From: Apostichopus japonicus | Lineage: Eukaryota > Echinodermata > Holothuroidea > Aspidochirotida > Stichopodidae | DNA length: 64,000 bases | NCBI RefSeq assembly: GCF_037975245.1 | Contig: NC_092568.1 | Coordinates: 5,153,501-5,217,500, forward strand | Reading direction: 5' to 3' | Shown here: positions 24,901 to 36,900 of the stretch, piece after piece | How the letters are laid out: each line of letters begins with the position of its first letter | Position numbering within the stretch: position 1 is the first letter of the stretch | The notes under the pieces: generated by a model | What the model was told of the DNA's origin: nothing | Databases searched by the model: none | The model's input: only the letters and a program-made list of their open reading frames with translations | Translations under genes and position numbers: made by a program

Positions 24901-27900
24901 CCAAAAAAATCCCCCCTCAAAAACAGATGTTGTGCCAATCAACCACCAATGAAATAAAGTATAGAAACAAACTGAACAACAAGAATAAATAACCTTGAAG
25001 AGGACAATGAAAGGTGTGATATATATTCATATTCATATATATATTCTGTTGCAAAGAGACACGCCATTGCCTAGAAGTCAGCCTTTGCTATTGCATGTAG
25101 CCCAGGTAGAAAAGTGGGAACTACTCCTTTGAAAAACCAGGCTTGTTTGTAATTCAAGTTTAATGTAAACTATTAAAAAAGTTTAATAGCAAACCTTTCA
25201 GCTTTCAAAGTACCGAATTGAAGGCAATCTTTTTAGCTCTAGGGTTTGATGCAGTGTTGCAGTTTATAAATGGATAGAACTTCTTAATTGATGATGCCCC
25301 ATGACGTTCAGGGTTTTACACTTTAATTAACTGGTTGTCCAGTGGATGAAGACAGACTAACTATAGTTGAATTTGAATCGAGTTACTTAAAAAGCACAGT
25401 CCCGATTCAGGTTGCACTTGTATAGTGATGTAATCGTGATAGGGCAACCAATGCACATCACAGATGTGTCATGTACTGTATAAATAAATATCATCATCAT
25501 TCATGAACGATTCGAGTTCTGCAGAAAAAGAACATCTTGCCTTTCCACTCCTAGTATCAATTGCAAAATGTTTGCAATACTTCAGTGGACCAATCTATAT
25601 AACGCAAAGTCCAAGTGACCTAACTTTAATTGTGAATGAGTGCGATGTATCATCACTTATGATGCTATCAGTGATAGAGATCTATATAAATAAAGGGTGA
25701 ACCAATGTTGTCTGAGGTATTCACGTAGAGCACCTCCACCACTGGAGGTCTAAATCATCATACTTACATTAAAACACTTTATTGCTACAATACACATTTT
25801 CATTCATACATAATTGCCACACATGCACATGAACACACACACATACCCTAACTCGCTTGCTGTACGCTACGTAGATTGCAATGGTTGTATCGAGGGAATC
25901 CAGGGATTCCTATACCTATTATTTGACATTACGTGCTTGGCAGTCCCGTATCGTCATGGTCCGAAAATAACTCTGACCTGATGACACCACACAGAGACCC
26001 AGCCTCCCGGTGGATAACGACCTCTTTCATTCAACGACAAACGACGTCAGGTTGATGTCATAGTGAGAGGAACCTGGCTTGGCTTCTCAAGTCTCCATGC
26101 CAAAGATTCCTGGGATAGCTGAGACGGAGCAATTGTACTCCCAAAGTTATCGAGTGTATTAATGAGACATACCTTGTATGCTCATGGGCATTCCTAATTG
26201 GGCCCAACTCATTAGATGCCGGGGCTAAAATGACCTCATAAGGAGAGGGTAGGGACGGCAAAGGACTGTCATTAGCATAAAGTATGCAACCGGGGAGGAG
26301 GACCGCCTCCTTCCATTGTGACAATAACGAGAGCAGGTATGACGTAATGGAGTTTTGTTAGATCGTTAGGCCTTATCGTTGTGTAGATAATGGGTGCTAT
26401 TATATGCACATAGTGACATTAATCTTACACTGCATAGCCTGGCAAGTCATTATCTCATTTTGATGGGCTCGCTGGCATGCGTCTTGCCAAGTGTATTTGA
26501 AAATTAGTCCTAAGTGTCAGAGTGTGGGATGAAGAATTGTTTTGAAAAAGCACTGGTTGAGCCTAAAGGAATTTTGTTGTCATGATATGATTAATGGGGG
26601 GCTGCCAGAGGATAGTTTTTTTTATGATATTTTTCTACCCAATTTCTGTTTTGGCCTTTGGAGCATGATAGGTACAGTAGGTTGTCGCATAGAGAAAGTG
26701 CTCATTTAATGCTCATGTTGTGAAAATCCTCATTTATGTTTCCAGTGACATGATAAAGTGGGTCACAACTTTTGAAATACTGTAGGACCACAGGAGAGTT
26801 ATTGCAAGAAATGTATTACAAAGGTAGAGGTCATCAACTTAGTTTATTAAGCCAACCAACTATTTTTCTAGAAACTTTTTTTTTAGATTTTTCTTTTTAT
26901 GAATTTGTAGCAAATCTGTCAAATTTGACCCTTGATGTCACAGACAATTTTTTTTGTGTAATTCATGTGTTTTGTGTGACGATGGTTGCTACAGTACTTG
27001 CTCTTGCTACCTTTTTTTTTTGCAGCTCATGCAGTAATTTCAAAGGGAGCACTTTGACAAAGGATTCTTAGGAAGTTGCTCATTCAAAGGACTCTTTATT
27101 TCATTTTAAGTTAGTTATACCATTTCTTCTGTGTATCAGAATGAGTTGGGGAGGAGGGTTGGGATAGGGTAGGTAGTGCTGATGAATTGTTATTGGGGAG
27201 GGGTCCTTGTTTGTGGAACTGCAAATGGGGGGATTGAGAATTTCATCAGTTCGATTGGAACTTACCTGGTAGTGTTTCTCCCTAGAGTTAAAAAGGGTTG
27301 TGTTTTTAACGCTTGATTTGTTGCCTATAAACCATTGGTTCACTGCATGTCTTGGTTGCTCTACCTGATACTGTAGATAGTCAATCTGTGGCACTAGCAG
27401 TCAAGTTGACTACTGTACCTGATATACTGTAGATAGTCAATCTGTCACTGGCAGTCGAGTCGACTACCTGATATACTGTAGATAGTCAATCTGTGGCACT
27501 AGCAGTCGAGTCCACTACCTGATATACTGTAGATAGTCAATCTGTGTCTCTAGCAGTCGAGTCGACTACCTGAAATACTGTAGATAGTCAATCTGTGTCA
27601 CTAGCAGTTGAGTCAAATACCTGATATACTGTAGATAGTCAATCTGTGTCACTGGCAGTCGAGTCGACTATCTGATATACTGTAGATAGTCAATCTGTCT
27701 CTCTGGCAATTGAGTCGACTATCTGATTTACTGTAGATAGTCAATTTGTGTCACTGGCAGTAGAGTCTACTACCTGATATACTGTAGATAGTCAATCTGT
27801 GTCACTGGCAGTCGAGTCGACTACCTGATATTCTGTAGATAGTCAGTCTGTGTCACTGGCAGTCAAGTCGACTACCTGAAATACTGTAGATAGTCAATCT

Positions 27901-30900
27901 GTGTCTCTGGCAATTGAGTCGACTATCTGATTTACTGTAGATAGTCAATCTGTGTCACAAGCACTTGAGTCGACTACCTGAAATACTGTAGATAGTCAAT
28001 CTATGTCTCTGGCAATTGAGTCGACTACCAATATACACATAGATAGTAAATCTGTGTCACTGACAGTCGAGTCGACTACCTGATATACTGTAGATAGTCA
28101 ATCTGTGTCACTGGCAGTCAAGTTGACTATCTGATATACTGTAGATAGTAAAATCTGTGTCACTAGCAGTGGAGTTGACTACCTGAAATACTGTAGATAG
28201 TCAATCTATGTCTCTGGCAATTGAGTCGACTACCAATATACACATAGATAGTAAATCTGTGTCACTGACAGTCGAGTCGACTACCTGATATACTGTTGAT
28301 AGTCAATCTGTGTCACTGGCAGTCAAGTTGACTATCTGATATACTGTAGATAGTAAAATCTGTGTCACTAGCAGTGGAGTTGACTACCTGATATACTGTA
28401 GATAGTCAATCTGTGTCACTAGCAGTCGAGTCGACTACCTGATATACTGTAGATAGTCAATCTGTGTCACTGGCAGTCAAGTTGACTATCTGATATACTG
28501 TAGATAGTAAAATCTGTGTCACTAGCAGTGGAGTTGACTACCTGATATACTGTAGATAGTCAATCTGTGTCACTAGCAGTCGAGTCGACTACCTGATATA
28601 CTGTAGATAGTCAATCTGTGTCACTAGCAGTCGAGTCGACTACCTGATATACTGTAGATAGTCAATCTGTGTCACTGGCAGTCAAGTTGACTATCTGATA
28701 TAGGGCAGGTCCAAGCTATTTGCACTGTGACGTACGGGACATTTCAGAGACTTAAATGTGTCTAAAAGTTATAAAAAATCTATTTTCCAGAAACTTTTTC
28801 AGGTTTTCATATTTGTTATTGCTGCTACTTTATTACAAACTTATGAAGATTTCCTACACTTGCTTTAATTAGGTCCCATCTTAATTAATGTACAGTGTGA
28901 CGTACGGGACCAGAGAATTTTGTGTTTTTTTTGCTAAAGAGCAAAGCTGAAATCGCTCTGAAATTAGGAGGGCAGTGATCAAGCTGTTATAACTAGTGAA
29001 TAGCCTAACCTTCCAAGAGCTAAGCTGTAACATATTAGAAAAAAATATGAAGCCATTCCAGTTCAGTGATTACACAAATGAAAATTGTCCTGTGACGTAC
29101 GGGACATGTGACGTACGGGACAATTTGTCCAAATAAAAATTGACTATGAAAACTCATATTTTTATTCTTGAATATACCATAACAAGCTGATTTCTACATA
29201 AAAACATTAATTTGGATATGTCAGAACAATGTCATTGGTAATTTCATGCCATATTTCCTTCTTTCTGGGATCGAAAAGAGCAGTGACTGTACTTGTGAGA
29301 TCATTCCACTACATAAAACATGGAATGCGTAAAGTATAAATCTACTCTACACATTCATCAAATACTCATAACATCAATTCTAGCTTTGTTAGACCACAAA
29401 TGATCCAAGATGCAAGTTTTGGTGCAAAACTGTCTCAGTATATACTGTACAACACTGTATCATACTCCCCACTATTGACCCTGAAGTTGAAATATGATCC
29501 ATCCCATTCAAAACATACCAAAATGTCCACAGTAACATCAACATAATGTCCATCTATGAAACTAGTACAACAAAGAAAACTCTATAGACCTAATAATGGT
29601 TACCAGACCAAATGCTCATAACATCAATTCTAGCTTTGTTAGACCACAAATGATTCAAGATGAAAAGTTTTGATGCAAAACTGTTTTGGTATATATACTG
29701 TACAGCACTGTATCATACTCCCCACTATTGACCCTCAAGTTGAAATATGATCCATCATATTCTACCAAAATGTCCACAGTAACGTCCACATAATGTCCAT
29801 CTGTGAAACTAGTACAACAAAGAAAACTCTATAGACCTGATACTGGTTACCAGACCAAATACTCATAACATCAATTCTAGCTTTGTTAGACCACAAATGA
29901 TTCAAGATGCAAAGTTTTGGTGCAAAACTGTTTTGGTATATACTGTACAACACTGTATCATACTCCCCACTATTGACCCTCAAGTTGAAATATGATCCAT
30001 CCCATTCAAAACATATCAAAATGTCCACAGTAACGTCCACATAATGTCCATCTATGAAACTAGTACAACAAAGAAAACTCTATAGACCTGATACTGGTTA
30101 CCAGACCAAATACTCATAACATCAATTCTAGCTTTGTTAGACCACAAATGATTCAAGATGCAAAGTTTTGGTGCAAAACTGTCTCAGTATATACTGTACA
30201 ACACTGTATCATACTCCCCACTATTGACCCTCAAGTTGAAATATGATCCATCCCATTCAAAACATATCAAAATGTCCACAGTAACGTCCACATAATGTCC
30301 ATCTATGAAACTAGTACAACAAAGAAAACTCTATAGACCTGATACTGGTTACCAGACCAAATAGTTATAACATCAATTCTAGCTTTGTTAGACCACAAAT
30401 GATTCAAGATGCAAAGTTTTGGTGCAAAACTGTTTCCGGTATATACTGTACAACACTGTATCATATTCCCCACTATTAAACCCTCATGTTGAAATATGAT
30501 CCATCCCATTCAAAACATATCAAAATGTCCACAGTAACGTCAATGTAATGTCCATCTATGAAACTAGTACAACAAAGAAAACTCTATAGACCTGATACTG
30601 ATTATTGAACAAACTCATGAGTGTTTGTCCTCTGCAAAAATTGGGCGAGCAAAACTCTACACTTGTAAGGGCCAAAGCCATTAATGGTCATCACTTTACC
30701 TGGAATTTGAACATTGCCACTTAGGCTTATTTCACCCATGGTTATGAGAACAACTAACCAAAGTTCTGTAATCATAAAAAAAATTACGATAACTCGCATA
30801 ACAATGGAATGCGGTCATTCCAAAATGCAGGTAGCACACTCCTGATGTGGTGGGACGGAATTTCAGAAAAATGAGGTAATTACATATAGGAACAAAGTTG

Positions 30901-33900
30901 AAGTTTTCTGTTTTTGACAGTATAAATGGCCTTTAATGAGGATACTTTATGCACTATAAAATGTATCAATAGTAGTTCTTGAATGAAGAAAAAAATGAAA
31001 CGAAAGTGTTCAATTCCGTCCCACCACATTTTTGAACATATTTTTTTAATTTCCAAGGCGGAAAAAAATGATAATTTTTTTTAAACACTCCAAACTATCA
31101 ACTATGTATGTAACTGACACCTCTGAGTGGAGAAAAAATAAATATTTTATCCTGGATAGACAGGGGGATAGTCCAACATTTTTCGTGGTGGGACGGAAAC
31201 AAGGTGTGGTGGGACGGAATTGTTAATGGAAGGCATCTTCAAACAGCATGTCTGGTCCAAAATTCACCTCTGTCACTTAAGATTACAAACTTATTCAGAC
31301 TCCTTGAACACCCAACCTTATAACAATGTGATTAATTGATGATACTTCAAAATTTTATGTATCTGGATATTCCATACATGTATACTGTACACATCACATC
31401 AGTTTTGAACCTCATGTGTCAAAACAACACATTTTTGGGTAAATTGAGAATGGGTTTTTTATCATGCATAAATAAATCCCATCACTATTGAAATAGTCCT
31501 AGTTGTTCACCCTAGGTTTCTTTCTTGGCCCTTTTGGCTTTCCTAAACTATCCATTGTAGAACATGTGCTTTTGAATTGATATCATCAATGATCCACGTG
31601 CACAAGAAATTGACTCTAAAGTCAAGTTGTAATTATGGTACTCACATACTGAAGCATACAAGATAGAAGAGCTAGATTGCAAGAATAAAGGTAAGAATTC
31701 ATTGCTTCTCAATAGTAATATATTAATTTACCTCCAGTTCATGGTTATAGGCAATTCAGACAATTTGATAGTGATAATTATGATTTAGCCTAAGCTGTTG
31801 CCTAACAGACTATGTTATATTGGAAAGGTTTAAAACAAAACTTATAATATAATGAGAGGTAGAAATGTGTTCCCTACAGTACTAATGCTAGGAAGCAAAC
31901 CTGTTAGATTAAATATTACATAGTTTGCTGGAGTTGTCTAGCCTAGCAAATTAATGTTTTAGCCTAAGCTGTTGCCTAACAGAATATGGCATGCTGCCTA
32001 AGCTGTTGCTATCTACCATACTAAGTTGGATTTTGAAACTTGTAGCCTACGATGCAAGAAAAGTGAACCAAAACACCATGTACAGTAGGCTAGTTGAAAT
32101 ATATTGTGCAGGAAGTGTATACTGTATATGCCTAGCAATTATTCAGCCTGTTCATAACTGCACATTATGAGGCCGACTCTCATGACATTGCATTTGTAAT
32201 TTACACAATTCACAGGATGGTAATCACCAACTTATTCTTTCTTTCTATTCACATGTTGGCATATGGGGGAAGACCACTATTGCTTCCTGGTCCCCCAACT
32301 TCTTAATAATTAAGCCAGAAATGTGTGTGGCTATACCCCCCACACCCAGTCCCCTTTTCATGCATCCCGCTGGTAAGAATGTCCTTTTATCTCTCTTTGC
32401 AAAACAGATCAATATGGAAAATCCTGAGCCTCAAAATGTGTCTGCTAACAGATACATACATTATAGGAAGAAAAAGAAGGAGAGAATGGGGTGCTGACTG
32501 CTGAGGTATTTCCAGACTGGGAGTGGACGTGGGAAGAAAAGGCAAAGGGCCAACCAGAAAGCAAATAATCGAGCAGCGTACAAAGCATCCATTACAAATG
32601 TTCAAAATAACTTTCCAACTGAATAAGTCCAAGATCTTATGGAGCATATTCAATATTTCACTCTGGACAGCATAAATTTCATTGTTGCTTATGAACTTCT
32701 TGTGAGAGAAAACATAATTGTTGATTGTTTTCGTACCTAATCAACAGCCTTTACATTGGAAAAAAATTCCGTCCCACCACATTCCGTCCCACCACACTGA
32801 CACACTTTTGGTAAAATTAACACAATTCTTATGCGTGAAGTATAATTTCTGCCATTGTTTCCCTAATGGTAGAAGAATAGTTCACCTTCATTTCAGTGTT
32901 AATAATTACTATGATATTGTACTACTTTTGATAATAATTACATAAAGGTTACATGTACATGATTTCATGAGATTTATCATTCCGTCCCACCACGTCAATA
33001 TATTTGTGTTACCATGGCAACATCTTCAAATTTGTGTCTGTTTTTTTTGTGTCTGGTTGCAGTCTGTGACTGACCTGTTTGTGTGGATATCCTGATTCCT
33101 TCATATATGCTACATATAAAGTGGTATTATTCAAAAGGTCTATCAAATTCCGTCCCACCACAATTACGGTAATTTTGGCTTTGGCCCGTAACTAAAGATC
33201 TCAATGTCTACTATCTAAGTCTGGACACAAGAACATTGTTGCACAGTCATGATAGTCACACTTCACAATAGGCCTACGAAATGTTGAAATGCAAACTCAA
33301 CATTCTTGAAGTTGTCCTCATTCAATGTCAATGTTGAATAGCATTGTAGATGATTCTGTATCCCACACACACACACAATTGACTTCCCGATAGTATATTG
33401 AACAACACCTGGGATGTTGGTGGTCATCAGTCAATGGTTTATTTGAAGCCATGTTGTGCTCTTCAGGCATGCAGGGATTATAAGTTGCAACTACCATCTT
33501 TCAACAAAATAGATTTGCAAGCATTGAAAGGTTTCCAGTAGAGGTCCCCATTGGAGCCCATGCATGTTTATTATGTATAAATACAGGGTTTCCCCCACAC
33601 TATGTCCCGTACGTCACATTTTGTCCCGTACGTCACATTTTTAATTTTGATAATTAGATTTGCTGTGAATATTTTTTCAAATTTTTTGGGATGGATTTTG
33701 TTGAACAATGTTCTTAATTAGAACTTTACAGAATATCACCAAAAAAAAATTGTTCGTCCATATCAAAACTTGAAAAAAAGTGCTGAAAATTGTGACGTAC
33801 GGGACATCAGTATTTGGACACTAGCTAATTAGCATATTTAATTGATGAACCCCCAAACATCATATGTTAAAATTATTGGAAGGAAGGGTGTATCATGTCC

Positions 33901-36900
33901 CATATAACTTATATTCAATAAGTTCATATTGCTGGCAGGGAAATAGAATACAAAATGTCCCGTACGTCACGCTGCAATTTGAATTTATGCAAATTAGCCG
34001 GCTGTAATTGTTCGAATAGGCAAAACAATTTAAAAAAATTATGAAAATCTGAAACTTCAATAATTCAGCTTTAACATGACACCACATTTAGGGAGCTTCA
34101 GTAAAGTTTGAAATTTGGCTTCTAGGGATACAATAGCTTGGACCTGCCCTATACTGTAGATAGTAAAATCTGTGTCACTAGCAGTGGAGTTGACTACCTG
34201 ATATACTGTAGATAGTAAAATCTGTGTCACTGGCAGTCGAGTTGACTACCTGATATACTGTAGATAGTCAATCTGTGTCACTAGCAGTCAAGTCGACTAC
34301 CTGATATACTGTAGATAGATAGTCAATCTGTGTCACTGGCAGTCGAGTCCACTACCTGATATTCTGTAGATAGTCAATCTGTGTCTCTGGCAATTGAGTC
34401 CACTACCAATATAGACATAGATAGTAAATCTGTGTCACTAGAGTCGAGTCGACTACCTGATATACTGTAGATAGTCAATCTGTGTCACTGGCAGTTGAGT
34501 CAAATACCTGATATACTGTAGATAGTCAATCTGTGTCACTGGCAGTCGAGTCGACTATCTGATATACTGTAGATAGTCAATCTGTCTCTCTGGCAATTGA
34601 GTCGACTATCTGATTTACTGTAGATAGTCAATTTGTGTCACTGGCAGTAGAGTCTACTACCTGATATACTGTAGATAGTCAATCTGTGTCACTGGCAGTC
34701 GAGTTGACTACCTGATATTCTGTAGATAGTCAGTCTGTGTCACTGGCAGTCAAGTCGACTACCTGAAATACTGTAGATAGTCAATCTGTGTCTCTGGCAA
34801 TTGAGTCGACTATCTGATTTACTGTAGATAGTCAATCTGTGTCACAAGCACTCGAGTCGACTACCTGAAATACTGTAGATAGTCAATCTATGTCTCTGGC
34901 AATTGAGTCGACTACCAATATACACATAGATAGTAAATCTGTGTCACTGACAGTCGAGTCGACTACCTGATATACTGTAGATAGTCAATCTGTGTCACTG
35001 GCAGTCAAGTTGACTATCTGATATACTGTAGATAGTAAAATCTGTGTCACTAGCAGTGGAGTTGACTACCTGATATACTGTAGATAGTCAATCTGTGTCA
35101 CTAGCAGTCGAGTCGACTACCTGATATACTGTAGATAGTCAATCTGTGTCACTGGCAGTCGAGTCCACTACCTGATATTCTGTAGATAGTCAATCTGTGT
35201 CTCTGGCAATTGAGTCGACTACCAATATAGACATAGATAGTAAATCTGTGTCACTAGAGTCGAGTCGACTACCTGATATACTGTAGATAGTCAATCTGTG
35301 TCACTGGCAGTCGAGTTGACTATGTGATATACTGTAGAAAGTAAATCTGTGTCACTAGCAGTCGAGTCGACTACCTGATAAATTGTAGATAGTCAATCTG
35401 TGTACTTTGCGTTTTTCACTTACCTATCTTTGCACAACCATGGTATATTGTCACTGTACTGTGTTTTATATTGATCAGCGATGTGATTTACGTTTTCTCT
35501 CAACACTTTTCCGTGGTTCACTTTCGGTTCACCAGCTTCATTCTGATAAAGAAACAGGTTTGGATAAACTTATTGCAGATGAGTTACAAATTTACAGTAC
35601 CTGACTTCATAGATAGAGTAGATTATGGAGCAATTTTAATTGGTTTACAAATATAATTGGTTAATAGATTAAACTATAGATGAACTAGACGATTAATTAC
35701 TAGACTACCTGCAAAGTTTAAATAGCCAGCATTTTTGCTTCGTTCCTCGCTTACCTGTCTCCTCACAACCTGAGCACCTTCTACTGTGCCTAGAATGAAC
35801 TGGTAACCTTTTAACACTGTGCACTCCCCCCTGGTCTATCCCCTTCCTTCTCATGAGACTTCTCATGCACAGTGTTAAAAGGTTACCAGTTCATTCTAGG
35901 CACGGTAGAAAGAGGTGCTAAGGTTGTGAGGAGACAGGTAAGCTTGTCACTCGTAAATATCCAAACCAGTAAGTTTTGGAATGTTTGATGTACTCTTATG
36001 CTTCCTGGATTCTCTTCACATCAAAAGTATATTAAATACTCAACTAAATAAATAATTTATCCAATCCCACTTGTTTTAAAGCTCTGTGGTACAAGGAAGC
36101 TTAAAGTTACTGAAAGAATTTGGTTTAGCTTGTGTATCACTTGCCAAATTCTATAAAGTTAAACGTTTTGTCAATATTGTGTCAGGGAATTTTTTTCTCG
36201 GGTTTCAGAGAAACTAGCTTTGCTTCCACATTGTCAAAAGTTGATATGTTTGTACAAGCTATGACCCCATAACACCTACAACTGGTTTGACCTCCACACT
36301 AGTTTGGAACCCACCAGTCTGAATAATTTGCTCAAACTGTTCTATGAAAGTTACTACCATACTATGTTTATTGACTATAGTGGGACTGAAAATACATGTG
36401 TTTGCCAGCTATAGAGGTCATGGCCTTCACATAGGTATATTTCCTTGTTGGCCTTATACCTTGTCAGTGCATTGAAGCAGAGCTGAGATTTGTCAATGTT
36501 AATTAAGGTTTGGTGGAATTATAGCATCATACACAATTAGTCACATGTATGGCCTTGACGTCCTTGCGTTATTAAGCAAATAAAGTATCTATACAGATGT
36601 GAATCTGTAAACTGACTACCAGTCATTGGAAGTTTTGGGTGGGAATTATTCTCAATTTCTCACTGATTTTACATTTTTCTAGAGCCTGAGCATTTTGAAA
36701 GCTTTAACGTATTTAATCCAAAGCTGGGCTGTTTTTGTTACAATCATTGCAATATAGTGTATTCATCCCATGTCTACCTGATAGATGTAGGGTAACGTCT
36801 AATGGAAGTTGAGGTTTGATAGCGGATGAAAGTGTCCATCAACCGGCCATATACTAGTATGTGATGATTAGCTAAATTTATAGGTCTGCATAAACTGAAC

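Larger units (their letters stand above)
28703..34149. mobile_element. 5447-bp DNA transposon with TATA duplication and subterminal motif array
   Basis: Inverted ends GGGCAGGTCCAAGCTATT (28703-28720) and their complement at 34132-34149. The flanks TATA (28699-28702 and 34150-34153) join back into an intact satellite unit. TSD could also be read as TA with ends TAGGGC. The motif TGTGACGTACGGGAC occurs four times near the left end and four times near the right. Inside are a five-fold 250-bp repeat, minus-strand coding traces, and a second transposon. The superfamily is unknown; 4-bp duplications are reported for Sola, Academ and Chapaev-like groups. Confidence 0.9.

Noticed and set aside
25730-26340. 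Slightly GC-richer block in SRF intron 2
   Set aside because: No exon, RNA or element border could be supported in it.
27370-28702. Regular 51-bp repeats resembling a CRISPR array
   Set aside because: Units abut with no unique spacers, in an intron of an animal gene; this is a satellite.
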